64,000 bases of DNA from Bradyrhizobium diazoefficiens (lineage in GTDB: Bacteria > Pseudomonadota > Alphaproteobacteria > Rhizobiales > Xanthobacteraceae), in the NCBI RefSeq assembly GCF_016616425.1, contig NZ_CP067101.1, forward strand, positions 1,054,001 through 1,118,000, given 5' to 3'. Of the stretch, positions 18,888 through 29,006 are shown piece by piece. The notes under the pieces were generated by a model that worked only from the letters and a program-made list of their open reading frames with translations, did not search any database and was not told the origin of the DNA. Both the position numbers and the translations under genes were made by a program. How positions within the stretch are numbered: the first letter of the stretch is position 1; every line of letters starts with the position of its first letter.

Positions 18888-20282
18888 ATGCAGAAGCTTT
18901 TCAGGTGGGCCAGCAAATGGTGGCCGGGGCTGATTCCCCTGGCCGTCATGTGGGGATTTGCGGCCTGGAATAATACGTTACCGGTCGAAGCCGACCTGTC
19001 GGCCCGCAGCTCGGCGGCGTTGAAGAACACCGTTCTGGACAAGACCCGGATCGCGGTCGACGGCCGCGACGTCAGCCTGGCCGCGGACGCCTTCACCGAG
19101 GAGGGGCGTCGCGATGCCGTGATGGCGGTCGAGACCGTCCCCGGCGTGCGCCTGGTCGACGACCGGACCCGCCTGGTTCCCGAGGCCAAACCGTTCGTCT
19201 GGAACGCCGAGCGCGACGTGGTGCGGGTGACGCTGTCGGGCTCCGCGCCCTTGCCCTCCATGAAGGGCCGGCTGACCGAGGCGGTCCGCAAAGAGGTCGG
19301 CGGCGCCGAGGTGGCCGACCAGATGGGTCTGGCGCGCGGCGCGCCGCCGCGGTTCGAGGCCGCCGCGATGCTGTTGCTGGGCCAGATCGGCAAGCTGAAG
19401 GACGGCAAGATCACGATAACGGACACCAAGGTCAATCTGTCGGGAATGGCGCGCGAGCTCGGCGGCCGCGAAGCGATCGCAGTTGCGCTGAAGAACCTGC
19501 CCGAGGGCTTTTCGATCGCCGCCAACGACGTCAAGGCGCCGCCCTATATCTTTCAGGCCTACAAGGATCCGGTTGCCGCGACGGTGACGCTGACGGGCTA
19601 CGTTCCCGACAGCAATGTCCACACGGCGATCGCCACCAGCGCGTCGCGGAAGTTCTTCACCGAAAAGGTCGTCGACAATCTCAAGGCCAGCATCGGCGCG
19701 CCAAGCTCCTTCAGCACGGCCGTGATTGCAGCGCTGGGCGCACTGTCGCGCCTGTCGACCGGCACGCTCGTCGTCTCCGACCGCGAAGTGAAGCTGTCGG
19801 GCGATGCGCTCTACGAGGCGGCCGCCAACGACATCCGCGCGGGGCTCGGCAAGGACTTCCCGAAGAGCTGGCAGTACAAGCCGGAGATCACCGTGAAGCC
19901 CGCGGCGGGCCCGGTTGACGGCACCGTATGCCAGCAATTGTTCACGGACCTCCTGGCCAAGGGCAAGATCCGCTTTGCAACCAAGCGCGCCGACATCGAT
20001 CCGGACTCCGCTGCGATCCTCGATCATCTGATCGAGACGGCGCTGCGCTGCCCCACCACCAATATCGAGGTTGCCGGGCATACCGACGCCGACGGCGAGG
20101 ACGGCTTCAACCGGGCTCTCTCGGAGAAGCGCGCGCATGCGGTGATCGACTATCTGGTCAAGGCCGGGCTGCCCGCCAGCCGCTTCACCGCGGTCGGCCA
20201 TGGCAGCACTCAGCCCGTCGCCGGCAACGACACCGACGACGGCAAGGCGCAGAACCGCCGCATCGAATTTCTGGTGAGGTGA
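18888..20282 (+). CDS. OmpA-family protein with BON-like domains
   Basis: 464 residues from ATG 18888; the frame is open to 18852. A single N-terminal membrane segment (PLAVMWGFAAWN) anchors the protein. The middle holds repeated BON-like modules (LTGYVPDSNVHTAIATSASRKFF and similar), which bind membranes or peptidoglycan. The last 110 residues are an OmpA-C domain: GHTDADGEDGFNRALSEKRA, then GHGSTQPVAGNDTDDGKAQNRRIEFLV, with the Asp and Arg that contact diaminopimelate. It probably tethers the inner membrane to peptidoglycan. Its stop overlaps the start of the following small membrane protein. Confidence 0.86.
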   Translation: MQKLFRWASKWWPGLIPLAVMWGFAAWNNTLPVEADLSARSSAALKNTVLDKTRIAVDGRDVSLAADAFTEEGRRDAVMAVETVPGVRLVDDRTRLVPEAKPFVWNAERDVVRVTLSGSAPLPSMKGRLTEAVRKEVGGAEVADQMGLARGAPPRFEAAAMLLLGQIGKLKDGKITITDTKVNLSGMARELGGREAIAVALKNLPEGFSIAANDVKAPPYIFQAYKDPVAATVTLTGYVPDSNVHTAIATSASRKFFTEKVVDNLKASIGAPSSFSTAVIAALGALSRLSTGTLVVSDREVKLSGDALYEAAANDIRAGLGKDFPKSWQYKPEITVKPAAGPVDGTVCQQLFTDLLAKGKIRFATKRADIDPDSAAILDHLIETALRCPTTNIEVAGHTDADGEDGFNRALSEKRAHAVIDYLVKAGLPASRFTAVGHGSTQPVAGNDTDDGKAQNRRIEFLVR

Positions 20283-20581
20283 TGATGCCCTATCTCGTCT
20301 CGTTCCATCTGGGCTGGCTGATCGGCTCGCTGCTGCTGGGCTTCTGCATGGGCTGGATCTCGGTGGTCCAGCGCGGCAACGGCACCTCGAAGGTGACGGC
20401 GCGCTGGCTCGCTGCGCTTGCCGCCGCCCTGGTCGCGGCCTCGTTCGCCCATGTGGTCCCCGGCCGCTTCGGCTACTGGCTCGACCTCGCCCTGATCATG
20501 TTCGCCTGCTACCTTGTCGGTTGCACCATCGGCGCCTGGCTGCGCGACCGCGTGGTCTCGCGCAGCATGCCTGCGGCCTGA
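20282..20581 (+). CDS. Small membrane protein translationally coupled to the OmpA/BON protein
   Basis: 99 residues with three hydrophobic segments (FHLGWLIGSLLLGFCMGWI, LAALAAALVAASFAHVV, LDLALIMFACYLVGCTIGAWL). The TGATG overlap with the upstream OmpA/BON gene indicates translational coupling and a shared function, perhaps a complex at the cell envelope. ATG 20285 is an equally good start. I do not recognise the family. Confidence 0.75.
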   Translation: MMPYLVSFHLGWLIGSLLLGFCMGWISVVQRGNGTSKVTARWLAALAAALVAASFAHVVPGRFGYWLDLALIMFACYLVGCTIGAWLRDRVVSRSMPAA

Positions 20582-21067
20582 GCCTTCGGCCCGCGAGGAT
20601 CGGACCGGCGCCCGTCGGCGCGGCGGTCTGGCCGCTCCCCCGCCCGCCTTTCGGCGCCGAGGTCTTCCAGCGCATCGGAAAATCCGTGACCAGGGCTCCG
20701 GCCACTCCCTCTTTCAACAGGCGGGCGCGGTCCATAGATTGACATCGGCTTAAGGCGTAATGGAACATTGTGCGGCCGAAATCATCAAAACTTCATGGGG
20801 CCTGCGCAGGATCGCCAGGGAGATTCGCCTCAAGCCTTGCCGCCGAAAGCGCCAAACCGTGCATCAGGAGCCCACAACCCTGCCTAAAATATTGAAAGCA
20901 CGTGTTTTTGTTCGAATTGGCGAATTCCACTCCGCCCGAAAACGCGCTAGTGGAGGGGCAGGGGCATGAGCGATGCCGGAGCCGGCGGCGAGGGTTCGTT
21001 GAGTGCCTGTGCGTCGTCCGCCCGTTCGCCGGCCAGCCCGGCCGCTGAAGCGTTGTTCGAGGTCTAG
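20582..21067. other. Gene-free stretch between the OmpA cluster and the YbhN-like gene
   Basis: 486 bases with no convincing coding region. A TTGACA at 20739-20744 could be a -35 element for the downstream gene, but no good -10 is at 16-18 bases. GC-rich inverted blocks after the stop (GACCGGCGCC/GGCGCGGCGGTC) have no T tract. Nothing else is visible. Confidence 0.5.
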
Positions 21068-22123
21068 ATGCTGGAAGCCATACGCAGGGCGATGTCGTTT
21101 CTGCGCCAGAAGCAAATCCTGCATAAGCTTGGAGTTGTGATCAGCGTCGCGGTCATCGGCATCGCTTGCTATGTGCTCTACCACATGCTGCGAGGCATCG
21201 ATTTCAACGAGGTCCTCGAAGCGATCAAGAGCACCGAGCCGCGCCAGATTGCGATGGCGGCGCTGTTCGTCGCCGCGGGCTATTTCACCCTGACCTTCTA
21301 CGACCTGTTCGCCGTACGCGCGATCGGCCATGCTCATGTGCCCTATCGCGTCAACGCGCTCGCGGCCTTTACCAGCTATTCGATCGGCCACAATGTCGGC
21401 GCCAGCGTCTTCACCGGCGGCGCGGTGCGCTACCGCATCTATTCGGCCCACGGGCTGAACGCGATCGACGTCGCAAAGATCTGCTTCCTCGCCGGCCTGA
21501 CCTTCTGGCTCGGCAATGCCGCCGTGCTCGGCCTCGGCATCTCCTTTCATCCGGAGGCCGCCGCCTCGATCGACCAGCTTCCGCCATGGCTGAACCGGAC
21601 GATGGCGCTGATGATCATCGCGGGGCTGGTCAGCTACGTGGTCTGGGTCTGGACCCGGCCGCGCATGGTCGGCCGCGGGCCCTGGACCGTGGTGCTGCCG
21701 GGCGGTCCGCTGACGCTGCTCCAGATCGCGATCGGCATCATCGATCTCGGCTTCTGCGCGCTCGCGATGTACGTGCTGGTCCCGGACGAGCCCAATCTCG
21801 GCTTCGTGGTGGTCGCGGTGATCTTCGTCTCGGCGACGCTGCTCGGCTTCGCCAGCCACTCGCCCGGCGGGCTGGGGGTGTTCGACGCCGCCATGCTGGT
21901 TGGCCTCTGGCAGATGGACCGCGAGGAACTTCTGGGCGGCATGCTGCTGTTCCGCGTCCTCTATTATCTGTCCCCCTTCGTCATATCTGTAATCTTGCTG
22001 ACGTTTCGTGAGGTTATCATCGGCGCACGATCGAAGCGCCTGCAGCAGGCGGCGCTGAAGCTCAACCCCGGTCCGGCGCGTGAAGCCGCTTATGTGAGAA
22101 AGCGTAGCGACAGCGGTGCCTGA
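21068..22123 (+). CDS. YbhN/UPF0104-type membrane protein (lysylphosphatidylglycerol synthase transmembrane-domain family)
   Basis: 351 residues, about eight membrane segments. The patterns SYSIGHNVGASVFTGGAVRYRIY and GFASHSPGGLGVFDAAML are typical of the MprF flippase-like transmembrane domain, here without the synthase domain. Such proteins are thought to move or bind lipids in the inner membrane. An in-frame TAG precedes ATG 21068, fixing the start. Its last codons overlap the start of phoR by eight bases, so it may be co-transcribed with the Pho sensor; I know of no direct functional link. Confidence 0.85.
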   Translation: MLEAIRRAMSFLRQKQILHKLGVVISVAVIGIACYVLYHMLRGIDFNEVLEAIKSTEPRQIAMAALFVAAGYFTLTFYDLFAVRAIGHAHVPYRVNALAAFTSYSIGHNVGASVFTGGAVRYRIYSAHGLNAIDVAKICFLAGLTFWLGNAAVLGLGISFHPEAAASIDQLPPWLNRTMALMIIAGLVSYVVWVWTRPRMVGRGPWTVVLPGGPLTLLQIAIGIIDLGFCALAMYVLVPDEPNLGFVVVAVIFVSATLLGFASHSPGGLGVFDAAMLVGLWQMDREELLGGMLLFRVLYYLSPFVISVILLTFREVIIGARSKRLQQAALKLNPGPAREAAYVRKRSDSGA

Positions 22124-23465
22124 CGGCGCCAAGCTTTCGGACAAGCCCCAGGAGAAGCCCGCCCCGATGGCGATCGACGCCCCATCTTCTCCCTCCGCCC
22201 AGCCCTGGTCCGACCGGCTGCGGCACTCGACCATCATCCTGATCGCTGCGGCGCTGGCGCTGTCCGTCGTCGTCTCGCTCGGCGAATTGTCGGCGCTGAA
22301 CGCCGCGATCGTGTTCCTCTGTATCGCTGCGGCTGCGCTGATCCCATGGCGCCTGCACGATCCCGCGGCCTCGCGCGACGACGTCAGGCGCATCAACCCG
22401 GTCGAGAGCGCCGCGGTGGCCGCGGTCGTCGCCGGCATGCCGGATCCGGCAGTGCTGCTCGACCGCGCCGGCCGCGTCATCCACCTCAATGCCGCCGCCG
22501 CCCAGCTCGCACCGGCGCTGCGCAGGAACGAACTCGCCCAGTTCGCGCTCCGCTCGCCGGAGATCATCACAGCGCTCCGCGAAGCGATCGCGACCACCGA
22601 GCCGCGGCGCGCGACCTATCTCGATCATGTCCCGGTCGATCGCTGGATGGAGCTGATGATCACGCCGGTGCCGGTGCCGACCACCTTCGGCGGCGCCGAC
22701 AAATGCATGCTGATGACGTTCCACGACCAGACGCCGCTGCGCCGGGTCGAGGAGATGCGCGCCGACTTCGTCGCCAATGCCAGCCATGAGCTGCGCACGC
22801 CGCTGGCGGCGCTGTCCGGCTTCATCGACACGCTCCAGGGCCAGGCCAAGGACGATCCCAAGGCGCGCGAGCGCTTTCTCGGCATCATGCACAACCAGGC
22901 CACCCGCATGGCGCGCCTGATCGACGATCTGCTGTCGCTGTCGCGGGTCGAGCTGTCGGCCCATGTCCGGCCCGACACCCTGGTCGACCTGCTGCCGATC
23001 ATCCGCCAGGTCGCCGACGGGCTCGAACCGCTGGCGCGCGAGCGCCAGGTCGAGGTCGAGATCCATCTGCCGGAGGGGGCGGCGATGATCGCGGGCGACC
23101 GCGAGGAGCTGCTCCGCCTGTTCGAGAATTTGATCGAGAACGCGCTCAAATACGGCGCCTCCGGCGGGCGCGTCATCGTGTCGCTGACATCGGGCGCGGC
23201 CACTGACGGATCTCAGGAAATCCGGATCATGGTCCGCGATTTCGGCCCGGGCATCGCGCCCGAGCACCTGCCGCGGCTGACCGAGCGGTTCTACCGGGTG
23301 GACGTCGGCGACAGCCGCTCGCAAGGCGGAACCGGCCTCGGATTATCGCTGGTGAAACATATTCTTAACCGTCATCGCGGCCGGCTCTTGATCGAGAGCG
23401 TGCCCAGGCAGGGCGCCACTTTCACTGCCTGCTTTCCCCAGGCAAAGGTTGCCGCTGTCGCCTGA
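22116..23465 (+). CDS. phoR: Phosphate-regulon sensor histidine kinase
   Basis: 449 residues. Two N-terminal membrane segments (residues about 36-75) are followed by a PAS-like region (DPAVLLDRAGRVIHLNAAAAQL), the dimerisation domain with phosphoacceptor His in NASHELRTPLAALSGF, and the ATPase domain with N-box NLIENALKYGA, G1 DFGPGIAP and G2 GGTGLGLSLVKHI. It phosphorylates PhoB when phosphate is scarce. GTG 22116 overlaps the preceding gene; ATG 22167 with AGGAG upstream is an alternative. Gene order with pstSCAB-phoU-phoB downstream supports the PhoR assignment. Confidence 0.92.
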   Translation: MPDGAKLSDKPQEKPAPMAIDAPSSPSAQPWSDRLRHSTIILIAAALALSVVVSLGELSALNAAIVFLCIAAAALIPWRLHDPAASRDDVRRINPVESAAVAAVVAGMPDPAVLLDRAGRVIHLNAAAAQLAPALRRNELAQFALRSPEIITALREAIATTEPRRATYLDHVPVDRWMELMITPVPVPTTFGGADKCMLMTFHDQTPLRRVEEMRADFVANASHELRTPLAALSGFIDTLQGQAKDDPKARERFLGIMHNQATRMARLIDDLLSLSRVELSAHVRPDTLVDLLPIIRQVADGLEPLARERQVEVEIHLPEGAAMIAGDREELLRLFENLIENALKYGASGGRVIVSLTSGAATDGSQEIRIMVRDFGPGIAPEHLPRLTERFYRVDVGDSRSQGGTGLGLSLVKHILNRHRGRLLIESVPRQGATFTACFPQAKVAAVA

Positions 23466-23490
23466 AATCCAACGATTTCAATGACTTAAT

Positions 23491-23519
23491 TTGTCATCCG
23501 ACTGTCACGAAACCTTCGT
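23491..23519 (+). promoter_or_regulatory. Tandem Pho box upstream of pstS
   Basis: Three 7-base half-sites at 11-base spacing: TTGTCAT (23491-23497), CTGTCAC (23502-23508), CCTTCGT (23513-23519), each separated by four bases. The first two match the PhoB direct-repeat consensus (CTGTCAT-like), the third more weakly. It lies 87 bases before the pstS ATG, where PhoB-P replaces a -35 element. Confidence 0.8.
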
Positions 23520-23605
23520 AAAAGCACTACCGACCGTCCTTAAACGGGCGGCGCGGGAGCGCGATCGGGCGCAATGGCGCTTCGCTCCCCAGCAGGGAGA
23601 CCAAC

Positions 23606-24616
23606 ATGAATTTCGTTAAAGCTATCGTCGCTGCCGGCCTGATGGTCGCATCGACGTCGGCCTACGCGGCCGACATTACCGGAGCCGGTTCCAGCTTCAT
23701 CTATCCGGTGCTCTCGAAGTGGGCTGATGCCTACAAGAAGGAGACCGGCGGTGTCGTGAACTACCAGTCGATCGGCTCCGGCGCCGGCATCAAGCAGGTT
23801 ACGGCAAAGACCGTGACCTTCGGCGCCACCGACGCGCCGCTGAAGTCCGACCAGCTCGACAAGGAAGGCTTTTCGCAGTGGCCGCAGATCATGGGCGGCA
23901 TCGTTCCGGTGGTGAACGTCGAGGGCGTCAAGCCAGGCGCCATCATGCTCGACGGCCAGACGCTGGCCGACATCTTCCAGGCGAAGATCACCAAGTGGGA
24001 CGATCCGGCGATCAAGAAGCTCAATCCGAAGCTCACGCTGCCCTCGGCCGCGATCTCGGTCGTGCACCGCTCGGACGCATCGGGGACGACCTTCAACTTC
24101 ACCGACTACCTCGCCAAGGTCAGCGCGGACTGGAAGTCGAAGATCGGCTCCGGCACGGTTGTCGAATGGCCGGCTGGCGTCGGCGCCAAGGGCAACGAGG
24201 GTGTGTCCGCCAACGTCGGTCAGACCAAGAACTCGATCGGCTACGTCGAGTACGCCTATGCCAAGCAGAACAAGCTGACCTACACCGGCCTCGTGAACAA
24301 GGCCGGCAAGCCGGTGCAGCCGACCAATGAAGCCTTCCAGGCGGCCGCCGCGAACGCCGACTGGGCGCATGCACCCGGTTACTACCTGATCCTGACCGAC
24401 CAGCCGGGCGACAAGTCCTGGCCGATCGTGGCCTCGACCTTCATCCTGATCCACAAGGATGCGGCGGACAAGGCGGCGGTCCAGGACGCGCTCAAGTTCT
24501 TCAAGTTCGCGTTCGAGAAGGGCGCCAAGATGGCCGAGGAGCTCGACTACATCCCGATGCCTGACTCGGTGGTCAAGCAGATCGAGAAGTCCTGGGCTGC
24601 CGACATCAAGAGCTGA
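23606..24616 (+). CDS. pstS: Phosphate ABC transporter substrate-binding protein
   Basis: 336 residues with an N-terminal Sec signal (ending ...TSAYA before ADITGAGSS). Phosphate-binding features are [25 protein letters not shown] and [15 protein letters not shown], the loops that hydrogen-bond the anion. Periplasmic receptor of the high-affinity Pst system. It follows the Pho box and has a good AGGGAG ribosome site. pstC is 154 bases downstream. Confident assignment. Confidence 0.96.
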   Translation: MNFVKAIVAAGLMVASTSAYAADITGAGSSFIYPVLSKWADAYKKETGGVVNYQSIGSGAGIKQVTAKTVTFGATDAPLKSDQLDKEGFSQWPQIMGGIVPVVNVEGVKPGAIMLDGQTLADIFQAKITKWDDPAIKKLNPKLTLPSAAISVVHRSDASGTTFNFTDYLAKVSADWKSKIGSGTVVEWPAGVGAKGNEGVSANVGQTKNSIGYVEYAYAKQNKLTYTGLVNKAGKPVQPTNEAFQAAAANADWAHAPGYYLILTDQPGDKSWPIVASTFILIHKDAADKAAVQDALKFFKFAFEKGAKMAEELDYIPMPDSVVKQIEKSWAADIKS

Positions 24617-24770
24617 TTGCGGCTCTCGCTCCCGGACGCGGCGCGGCAAGATCTGTCGCGCCGCTGGGCCGGGACCAGACGGCATCCGCCCCGGATCACG
24701 CACGCAGCTGTGCATCCGGGGCGGAAAACCGATCAAGCAGCAACAGGTAAATCGGGTAAAGGGGATCGGC

Positions 24771-25775
24771 GTGGCAGAGATGGCTGTACAAGGCGACGCG
24801 CAAGTAATGGATGCCGCCGGACCCTATGATCGCGCCAAGGCGCTGGGCGCCTTCAAGGCCGGCGACGTCACCTTCTACTGGATCACCCGCCTGAGCGCGA
24901 TTTCGGTGCTCTTGATCCTGGGCGGCATCATCATCTCGCTGATCATCGGCGCTTGGCCGGCGGCGAAGACCTTCGGCTTTGCGTTCCTGTGGTCGCAGCG
25001 CTGGGCGCCGTCGGCCGATCCGCCGGTGCTGGGCGCGCTGTCGCCGATGTACGGCACGCTCGTCACCTCGTTCATTGCCATGCTGATCGCGGTCCCGGTC
25101 GGGCTCGGCATCGCGGTCTTCCTCACCGAGCTGTGTCCGCAATGGCTGCGCCGGCCGATCGGCATCGCCATCGAGCTGCTCGCCGGCATCCCGTCGATCA
25201 TCTACGGCATGTGGGGCTTCTTCGTGCTGGGGCCGTTCCTGGCCTACACGTTCCAGCCCTTCATGATCGACACGTTCGGCTCGGTGCCGGTGTTGGGCGC
25301 GATCTTCGCGGGCCCGCCGTCCTATCTCAGCCTGTTCAACGCCTCGCTGATCCTGGCAATCATGGTGCTGCCGTTCATCACCGCGATCTCGGTCGACGTG
25401 TTCAAGACCGTGCCGCCGGTGTTGAAGGAGGCGGCCTACGGCGTCGGCTGCACCACCTGGGAGGTGGTCCGCAACGTGGTCATTCCCTACACTCGCGTCG
25501 GCGTGATCGGAGGCATCATGCTGGCGCTCGGACGGGCGCTCGGCGAGACCATGGCGGTGACGTTCATCATCGGCAACTCCTTCCGCATCTCGAGCTCGAT
25601 CTTCGCGCCGGGCACGACCATCTCGGCCGCGATCGCGAGCGAGTTCGCCGAGAGCGACGGCGTGCACCAGTCCGCCCTGATCCTGCTCGGCCTGCTCCTG
25701 TTCGTGTTGACGTTCTTCGTGCTGGCTGCGGCGCGGCTGTTGCTGCTGCGGCTGGAACAGAAGGCGGGAAAGTGA
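24771..25775 (+). CDS. pstC: Phosphate ABC transporter permease
   Basis: 334 residues, six membrane segments, with the permease EAA loop ([22 protein letters not shown]) typical of PstC. GTG 24771 is preceded by AAAGGGG at good spacing; ATG 24780 is the alternative. The open frame continues far upstream into pstS in another register with an Arg-rich artefact, which is discarded. It pairs with PstA to form the channel. pstA follows after four bases. Confidence 0.94.
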   Translation: MAEMAVQGDAQVMDAAGPYDRAKALGAFKAGDVTFYWITRLSAISVLLILGGIIISLIIGAWPAAKTFGFAFLWSQRWAPSADPPVLGALSPMYGTLVTSFIAMLIAVPVGLGIAVFLTELCPQWLRRPIGIAIELLAGIPSIIYGMWGFFVLGPFLAYTFQPFMIDTFGSVPVLGAIFAGPPSYLSLFNASLILAIMVLPFITAISVDVFKTVPPVLKEAAYGVGCTTWEVVRNVVIPYTRVGVIGGIMLALGRALGETMAVTFIIGNSFRISSSIFAPGTTISAAIASEFAESDGVHQSALILLGLLLFVLTFFVLAAARLLLLRLEQKAGK

Positions 25776-25779
25776 CGCC

Positions 25780-26625
25780 ATGAACCCGATCTATTCGCGC
25801 CGGCGCCGCAAGGACATCGTCATCCGCGCCCTGTGCTTCGCCGCTGCCGCCTTCGGCGTCACCTGGCTCGCGCTGATCCTGGCGACGCTGCTCTACAATG
25901 GCCTCACCGGGCTCAATCTGCAGATCTTGACCCAGAGCACGCCGCCGCCGGGATCGACCACCGGTGGCCTGCTCAACGCCATCGTCGGCTCCGTCATCAT
26001 GACGCTGATCGGCGTCGGCATCGGCGCGCCGCTCGGTCTGTTCGCCGGGACCTATCTCGCCGAATACGGCCGGCATGACCGGCTGACCTCGGTGATCCGC
26101 TTCATCAACGACATCCTGCTCTCGGCGCCCTCGATCATCATCGGCCTGTTCATCTACGGCGCGGTGGTGGTGCCGATGCGTGGCTTCTCGGCGATCGCGG
26201 GCTGTCTCGCGCTCGCCGTCATCGTGATCCCGGTGGTGCTGCGCACGACCGAGGACATGCTGCTGCTGGTGCCGAGCGCATTGCGCGAAGCCGCCTCCGC
26301 GCTCGGCCTGCCGCGCTCGCTGGTGATCAAGCGCATCGCCTACCGCGCGGCGCGGTCGGGCCTCATTACCGGCGTGCTGCTCGCCACCGCCCGCGTCGCG
26401 GGCGAGACCGCGCCGCTGCTGTTCACTGCGCTGTCGAACCAGTTCTTCAGTCTGGATCTGACCAAGACGATGGCGAACCTGCCGGTCACCATCAACAACT
26501 TCGTGCAGAGCCCCTACGCCTACTGGAAGCAGTTGGCCTGGAGCGGTGCACTGCTCATCACCCTGACCGTGCTTGCCCTGAACATTGGCGCGCGCATCCT
26601 TGGCGCCGAGAGGACCGCAAAATGA
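25780..26625 (+). CDS. pstA: Phosphate ABC transporter permease
   Basis: 281 residues, six membrane segments. The EAA loop is [22 protein letters not shown], and the PstA-typical N terminus with basic residues ([10 protein letters not shown]) precedes the first membrane helix. It forms the inner-membrane channel with PstC. The stop overlaps the ATG of pstB by four bases (ATGA), as in most pst operons. Confidence 0.95.
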   Translation: MNPIYSRRRRKDIVIRALCFAAAAFGVTWLALILATLLYNGLTGLNLQILTQSTPPPGSTTGGLLNAIVGSVIMTLIGVGIGAPLGLFAGTYLAEYGRHDRLTSVIRFINDILLSAPSIIIGLFIYGAVVVPMRGFSAIAGCLALAVIVIPVVLRTTEDMLLLVPSALREAASALGLPRSLVIKRIAYRAARSGLITGVLLATARVAGETAPLLFTALSNQFFSLDLTKTMANLPVTINNFVQSPYAYWKQLAWSGALLITLTVLALNIGARILGAERTAK

Positions 26626-27443
26626 GTGATCTTTCCGTATCGATGAGCGCGTCCGGTGGCCTTCCGCAGGCGCCGGTGCTGCCCGAAGCGCCCGCCAAGG
26701 TGACGGTGCGCAACCTCAATTTCTATTACGGCGAGCACCATGCGCTGAAGAACATCAACCTGACGCTGGGCGCCAACCGGGTCACGGCGTTCATCGGCCC
26801 GTCGGGCTGCGGCAAGTCGACCCTGCTGCGCATCTTCAACCGGATGTACGATCTCTATCCGGGGCAGCGCGCCACCGGCCAGCTCATGCTCGACCAGACC
26901 AACATCCTCGACCCCAAGCTCGACCTCAACCTGCTGCGCGCCCGCGTCGGCATGGTGTTCCAGAAGCCGACGCCGTTCCCGATGACGATCTACGAGAACA
27001 TCGCCTTCGGCATCCGCCTCTACGAGAAGATCTCGAAGTCCGAGATGGACGATCGCGTCGAGAAGGCGCTGCGTGGCGGCGCGCTGTGGAACGAGGTCAA
27101 GGACAAGCTCAATGCCTCCGGCCTGTCGCTCTCCGGCGGCCAGCAGCAGCGCCTGTGCATCGCCCGCACTGTCGCGGTGCGGCCCGAGGTGATCCTGTTC
27201 GACGAGCCCTGCTCGGCGCTCGACCCGATCTCGACCGCCAAGGTCGAGGAGCTGATCCAGGAACTGTCCGAGAACTACACGATCGCGATCGTCACCCACA
27301 ACATGCAGCAGGCGGCGCGCGTCTCCGACAAGACCGCCTTCATGTATCTCGGCGAGCTGATCGAGTTCGACGACACCAGCAAGATCTTCACGTCGCCGAC
27401 CGACCGGCGTACGCAGGATTACATCACCGGCCGGTTCGGCTGA
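26622..27443 (+). CDS. pstB: Phosphate ABC transporter ATP-binding protein
   Basis: 273 residues. Walker [10 protein letters not shown], PstB-type Q-loop region [20 protein letters not shown], signature [13 protein letters not shown], Walker [17 protein letters not shown], and the H-loop in [14 protein letters not shown] 25-residue N-terminal Ala/Pro extension precedes the core. It energises PstCA and also takes part in signalling to PhoR through PhoU. phoU starts 12 bases downstream. Confidence 0.96.
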   Translation: MSDLSVSMSASGGLPQAPVLPEAPAKVTVRNLNFYYGEHHALKNINLTLGANRVTAFIGPSGCGKSTLLRIFNRMYDLYPGQRATGQLMLDQTNILDPKLDLNLLRARVGMVFQKPTPFPMTIYENIAFGIRLYEKISKSEMDDRVEKALRGGALWNEVKDKLNASGLSLSGGQQQRLCIARTVAVRPEVILFDEPCSALDPISTAKVEELIQELSENYTIAIVTHNMQQAARVSDKTAFMYLGELIEFDDTSKIFTSPTDRRTQDYITGRFG

Positions 27444-27454
27444 GGAGACGGAAT

Positions 27455-28171
27455 ATGGGTACCGAACATACCGCAAAGGCCTTCGACACCGACCTCCAGG
27501 AACTCACCCGCCTGGTCGCCGAGATGGGCGGCATCGCCGAGCGCATGATCGTCGATTCCGTCGACGCGCTGATCCGCCGCGACGTCGCGCTCGGCCAGCG
27601 CGTCGTCGCCATCGACGCCGACCTCGACGCGCTGCAGAAGAAGATCGAGGAACGCGCGGTGCTCACCATCGCCCGCCGCCAGCCGATGGCGGTGGATCTG
27701 CGCGAGATCGTCGGCGCCATGCGCGTCGCGACCGACCTCGAACGTATCGGCGACCTCGCCAAGAACATGGGCAAGCGCGTCGCCGCGCTGGAGACCGACT
27801 TCCATCCGCTCAAACTGTTCCGCGGCCTGGAGCACATGACCGACCTCGTGCAGCAGCAGGTCAAGTCGGTGCTGGACGCCTATGCCGCGCACGATCTGCC
27901 GGCGGCGATGGCGGTGTGGAAGGGCGACGAGGAAGTCGACGCGATCTGCACCTCGCTGTTCCGCGAGCTCCTCACCTACATGATGGAGGACCCGCGCAAT
28001 ATCTCGTTCTGCATCCATCTGATGTTCTGCGCCAAGAACATCGAGCGGATCGGCGACCACGCCACCAACATCGCCGAGACCGTGTTCTACATGATCGAGG
28101 GCCAGGCGATCACCGACAAGCGGCCGAAGGGCGACATGACCAATTTCGCCACGACGATCCCGAATACCTGA
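27455..28171 (+). CDS. phoU: Phosphate-transport regulatory protein PhoU
   Basis: 238 residues, all-helical with two homologous halves, each carrying an E/D-rich metal cluster motif: MRVATDLERIGDLAKNM in the first and LMFCAKNIERIGDHATNIAE in the second. PhoU links the Pst transporter to PhoR and holds the regulon off when phosphate is plentiful. ATG 27455 has GAGGAG 9 bases upstream; the longer open frame is an antisense-like artefact. Followed by phoB after 23 bases. Confidence 0.95.
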   Translation: MGTEHTAKAFDTDLQELTRLVAEMGGIAERMIVDSVDALIRRDVALGQRVVAIDADLDALQKKIEERAVLTIARRQPMAVDLREIVGAMRVATDLERIGDLAKNMGKRVAALETDFHPLKLFRGLEHMTDLVQQQVKSVLDAYAAHDLPAAMAVWKGDEEVDAICTSLFRELLTYMMEDPRNISFCIHLMFCAKNIERIGDHATNIAETVFYMIEGQAITDKRPKGDMTNFATTIPNT

Positions 28172-28194
28172 AGACTTTAAGGAGCGACGACACC

Positions 28195-28902
28195 ATGGGC
28201 GCACGCATTATGGTGGTTGAGGACGAGGAAGCTCTCACCGAGCTTCTTCGCTACAACCTCGAAGGCGACGGCTATGACGTCGAGACGGTCATGCGCGGCG
28301 ACGACGCCGACACCCGCCTCAAGGAGCACATCCCCGACCTGATCGTGCTGGACTGGATGCTCCCAGGCCTGTCAGGCATCGAGCTGTGCCGCCGGCTGCG
28401 CACCCGGCCCGACACCAAGCAGCTGCCGATCATCATGCTCACCGCGCGCGGCGAGGAGAGCGAGCGGGTGCGGGGACTTGCAACCGGCGCCGACGACTAC
28501 ATTGTCAAGCCGTTCTCGGTGCCGGAGCTGCTGGCACGCGTGAAGGGTCTTCTGCGGCGCGCCAGCCCCGAGCGGCTCGCCACCGTGCTGGCCTATGGCG
28601 ACATCGAGCTCGATCGCGACAAGCGCCGCGTGGCACGCTCGGGCCGGCCGATCGATCTCGGCCCGACCGAATATCGCCTGCTGGAGTTCTTCCTGGAGCA
28701 TCCCGGCCGCGTGTTCTCGCGCGAGCAGCTGCTCGACAGCGTCTGGGGCCGCGACATCTACATCGACGAGCGCACCGTCGACGTCCATATCGGCCGCCTC
28801 CGCAAGTTGCTCAATCTCGGCCGCGAGCAGGACCCGATCCGTACCGTCCGCGGCGCCGGCTACGCGCTGGACGATCGCTTTGCGAAGGTGGAGCAGACGT
28901 AA
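28195..28902 (+). CDS. phoB: Phosphate-regulon response regulator
   Basis: 235 residues. The receiver domain has acidic pocket VVEDEEA, phosphoacceptor Asp in LIVLDWMLPGLSG and conserved Lys in YIVKPFSVPELLARV. The C-terminal OmpR-type winged helix carries LGPTEYRLLEFFLEHPGRVFSREQLL and TVDVHIGRLRKLL. It binds Pho boxes such as the one before pstS. Last gene of the phoR-pstSCAB-phoU-phoB block; AAGGAG precedes the ATG and a perfect terminator follows. Confidence 0.95.
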   Translation: MGARIMVVEDEEALTELLRYNLEGDGYDVETVMRGDDADTRLKEHIPDLIVLDWMLPGLSGIELCRRLRTRPDTKQLPIIMLTARGEESERVRGLATGADDYIVKPFSVPELLARVKGLLRRASPERLATVLAYGDIELDRDKRRVARSGRPIDLGPTEYRLLEFFLEHPGRVFSREQLLDSVWGRDIYIDERTVDVHIGRLRKLLNLGREQDPIRTVRGAGYALDDRFAKVEQT

Positions 28903-28928
28903 GGCCGGTTGCAAGCAGGCAAAATAGA

Positions 28929-28953
28929 AGCGCGCCGGGTGGCGCGCTTTTTT
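28929..28953 (+). terminator. Rho-independent terminator of the pho operon
   Basis: AGCGCGCC, loop GGGT, GGCGCGCT followed by a run of six Ts: an 8-bp perfect GC-rich stem with U tract, 26 bases after the phoB stop. The clearest terminator in the window. Confidence 0.92.
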
Positions 28954-29006
28954 GATTCCCGGGTCGTCCGGCCTCGTGCCGGGACGATGCGATTTTGAAG
29001 CCGCGC

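Noticed and set aside
20864..22597. 577-codon minus-strand frame over the YbhN-like gene
   Set aside because: Shadow frame: His/Arg/Ala-rich without domains, opposite two well-supported plus-strand genes.
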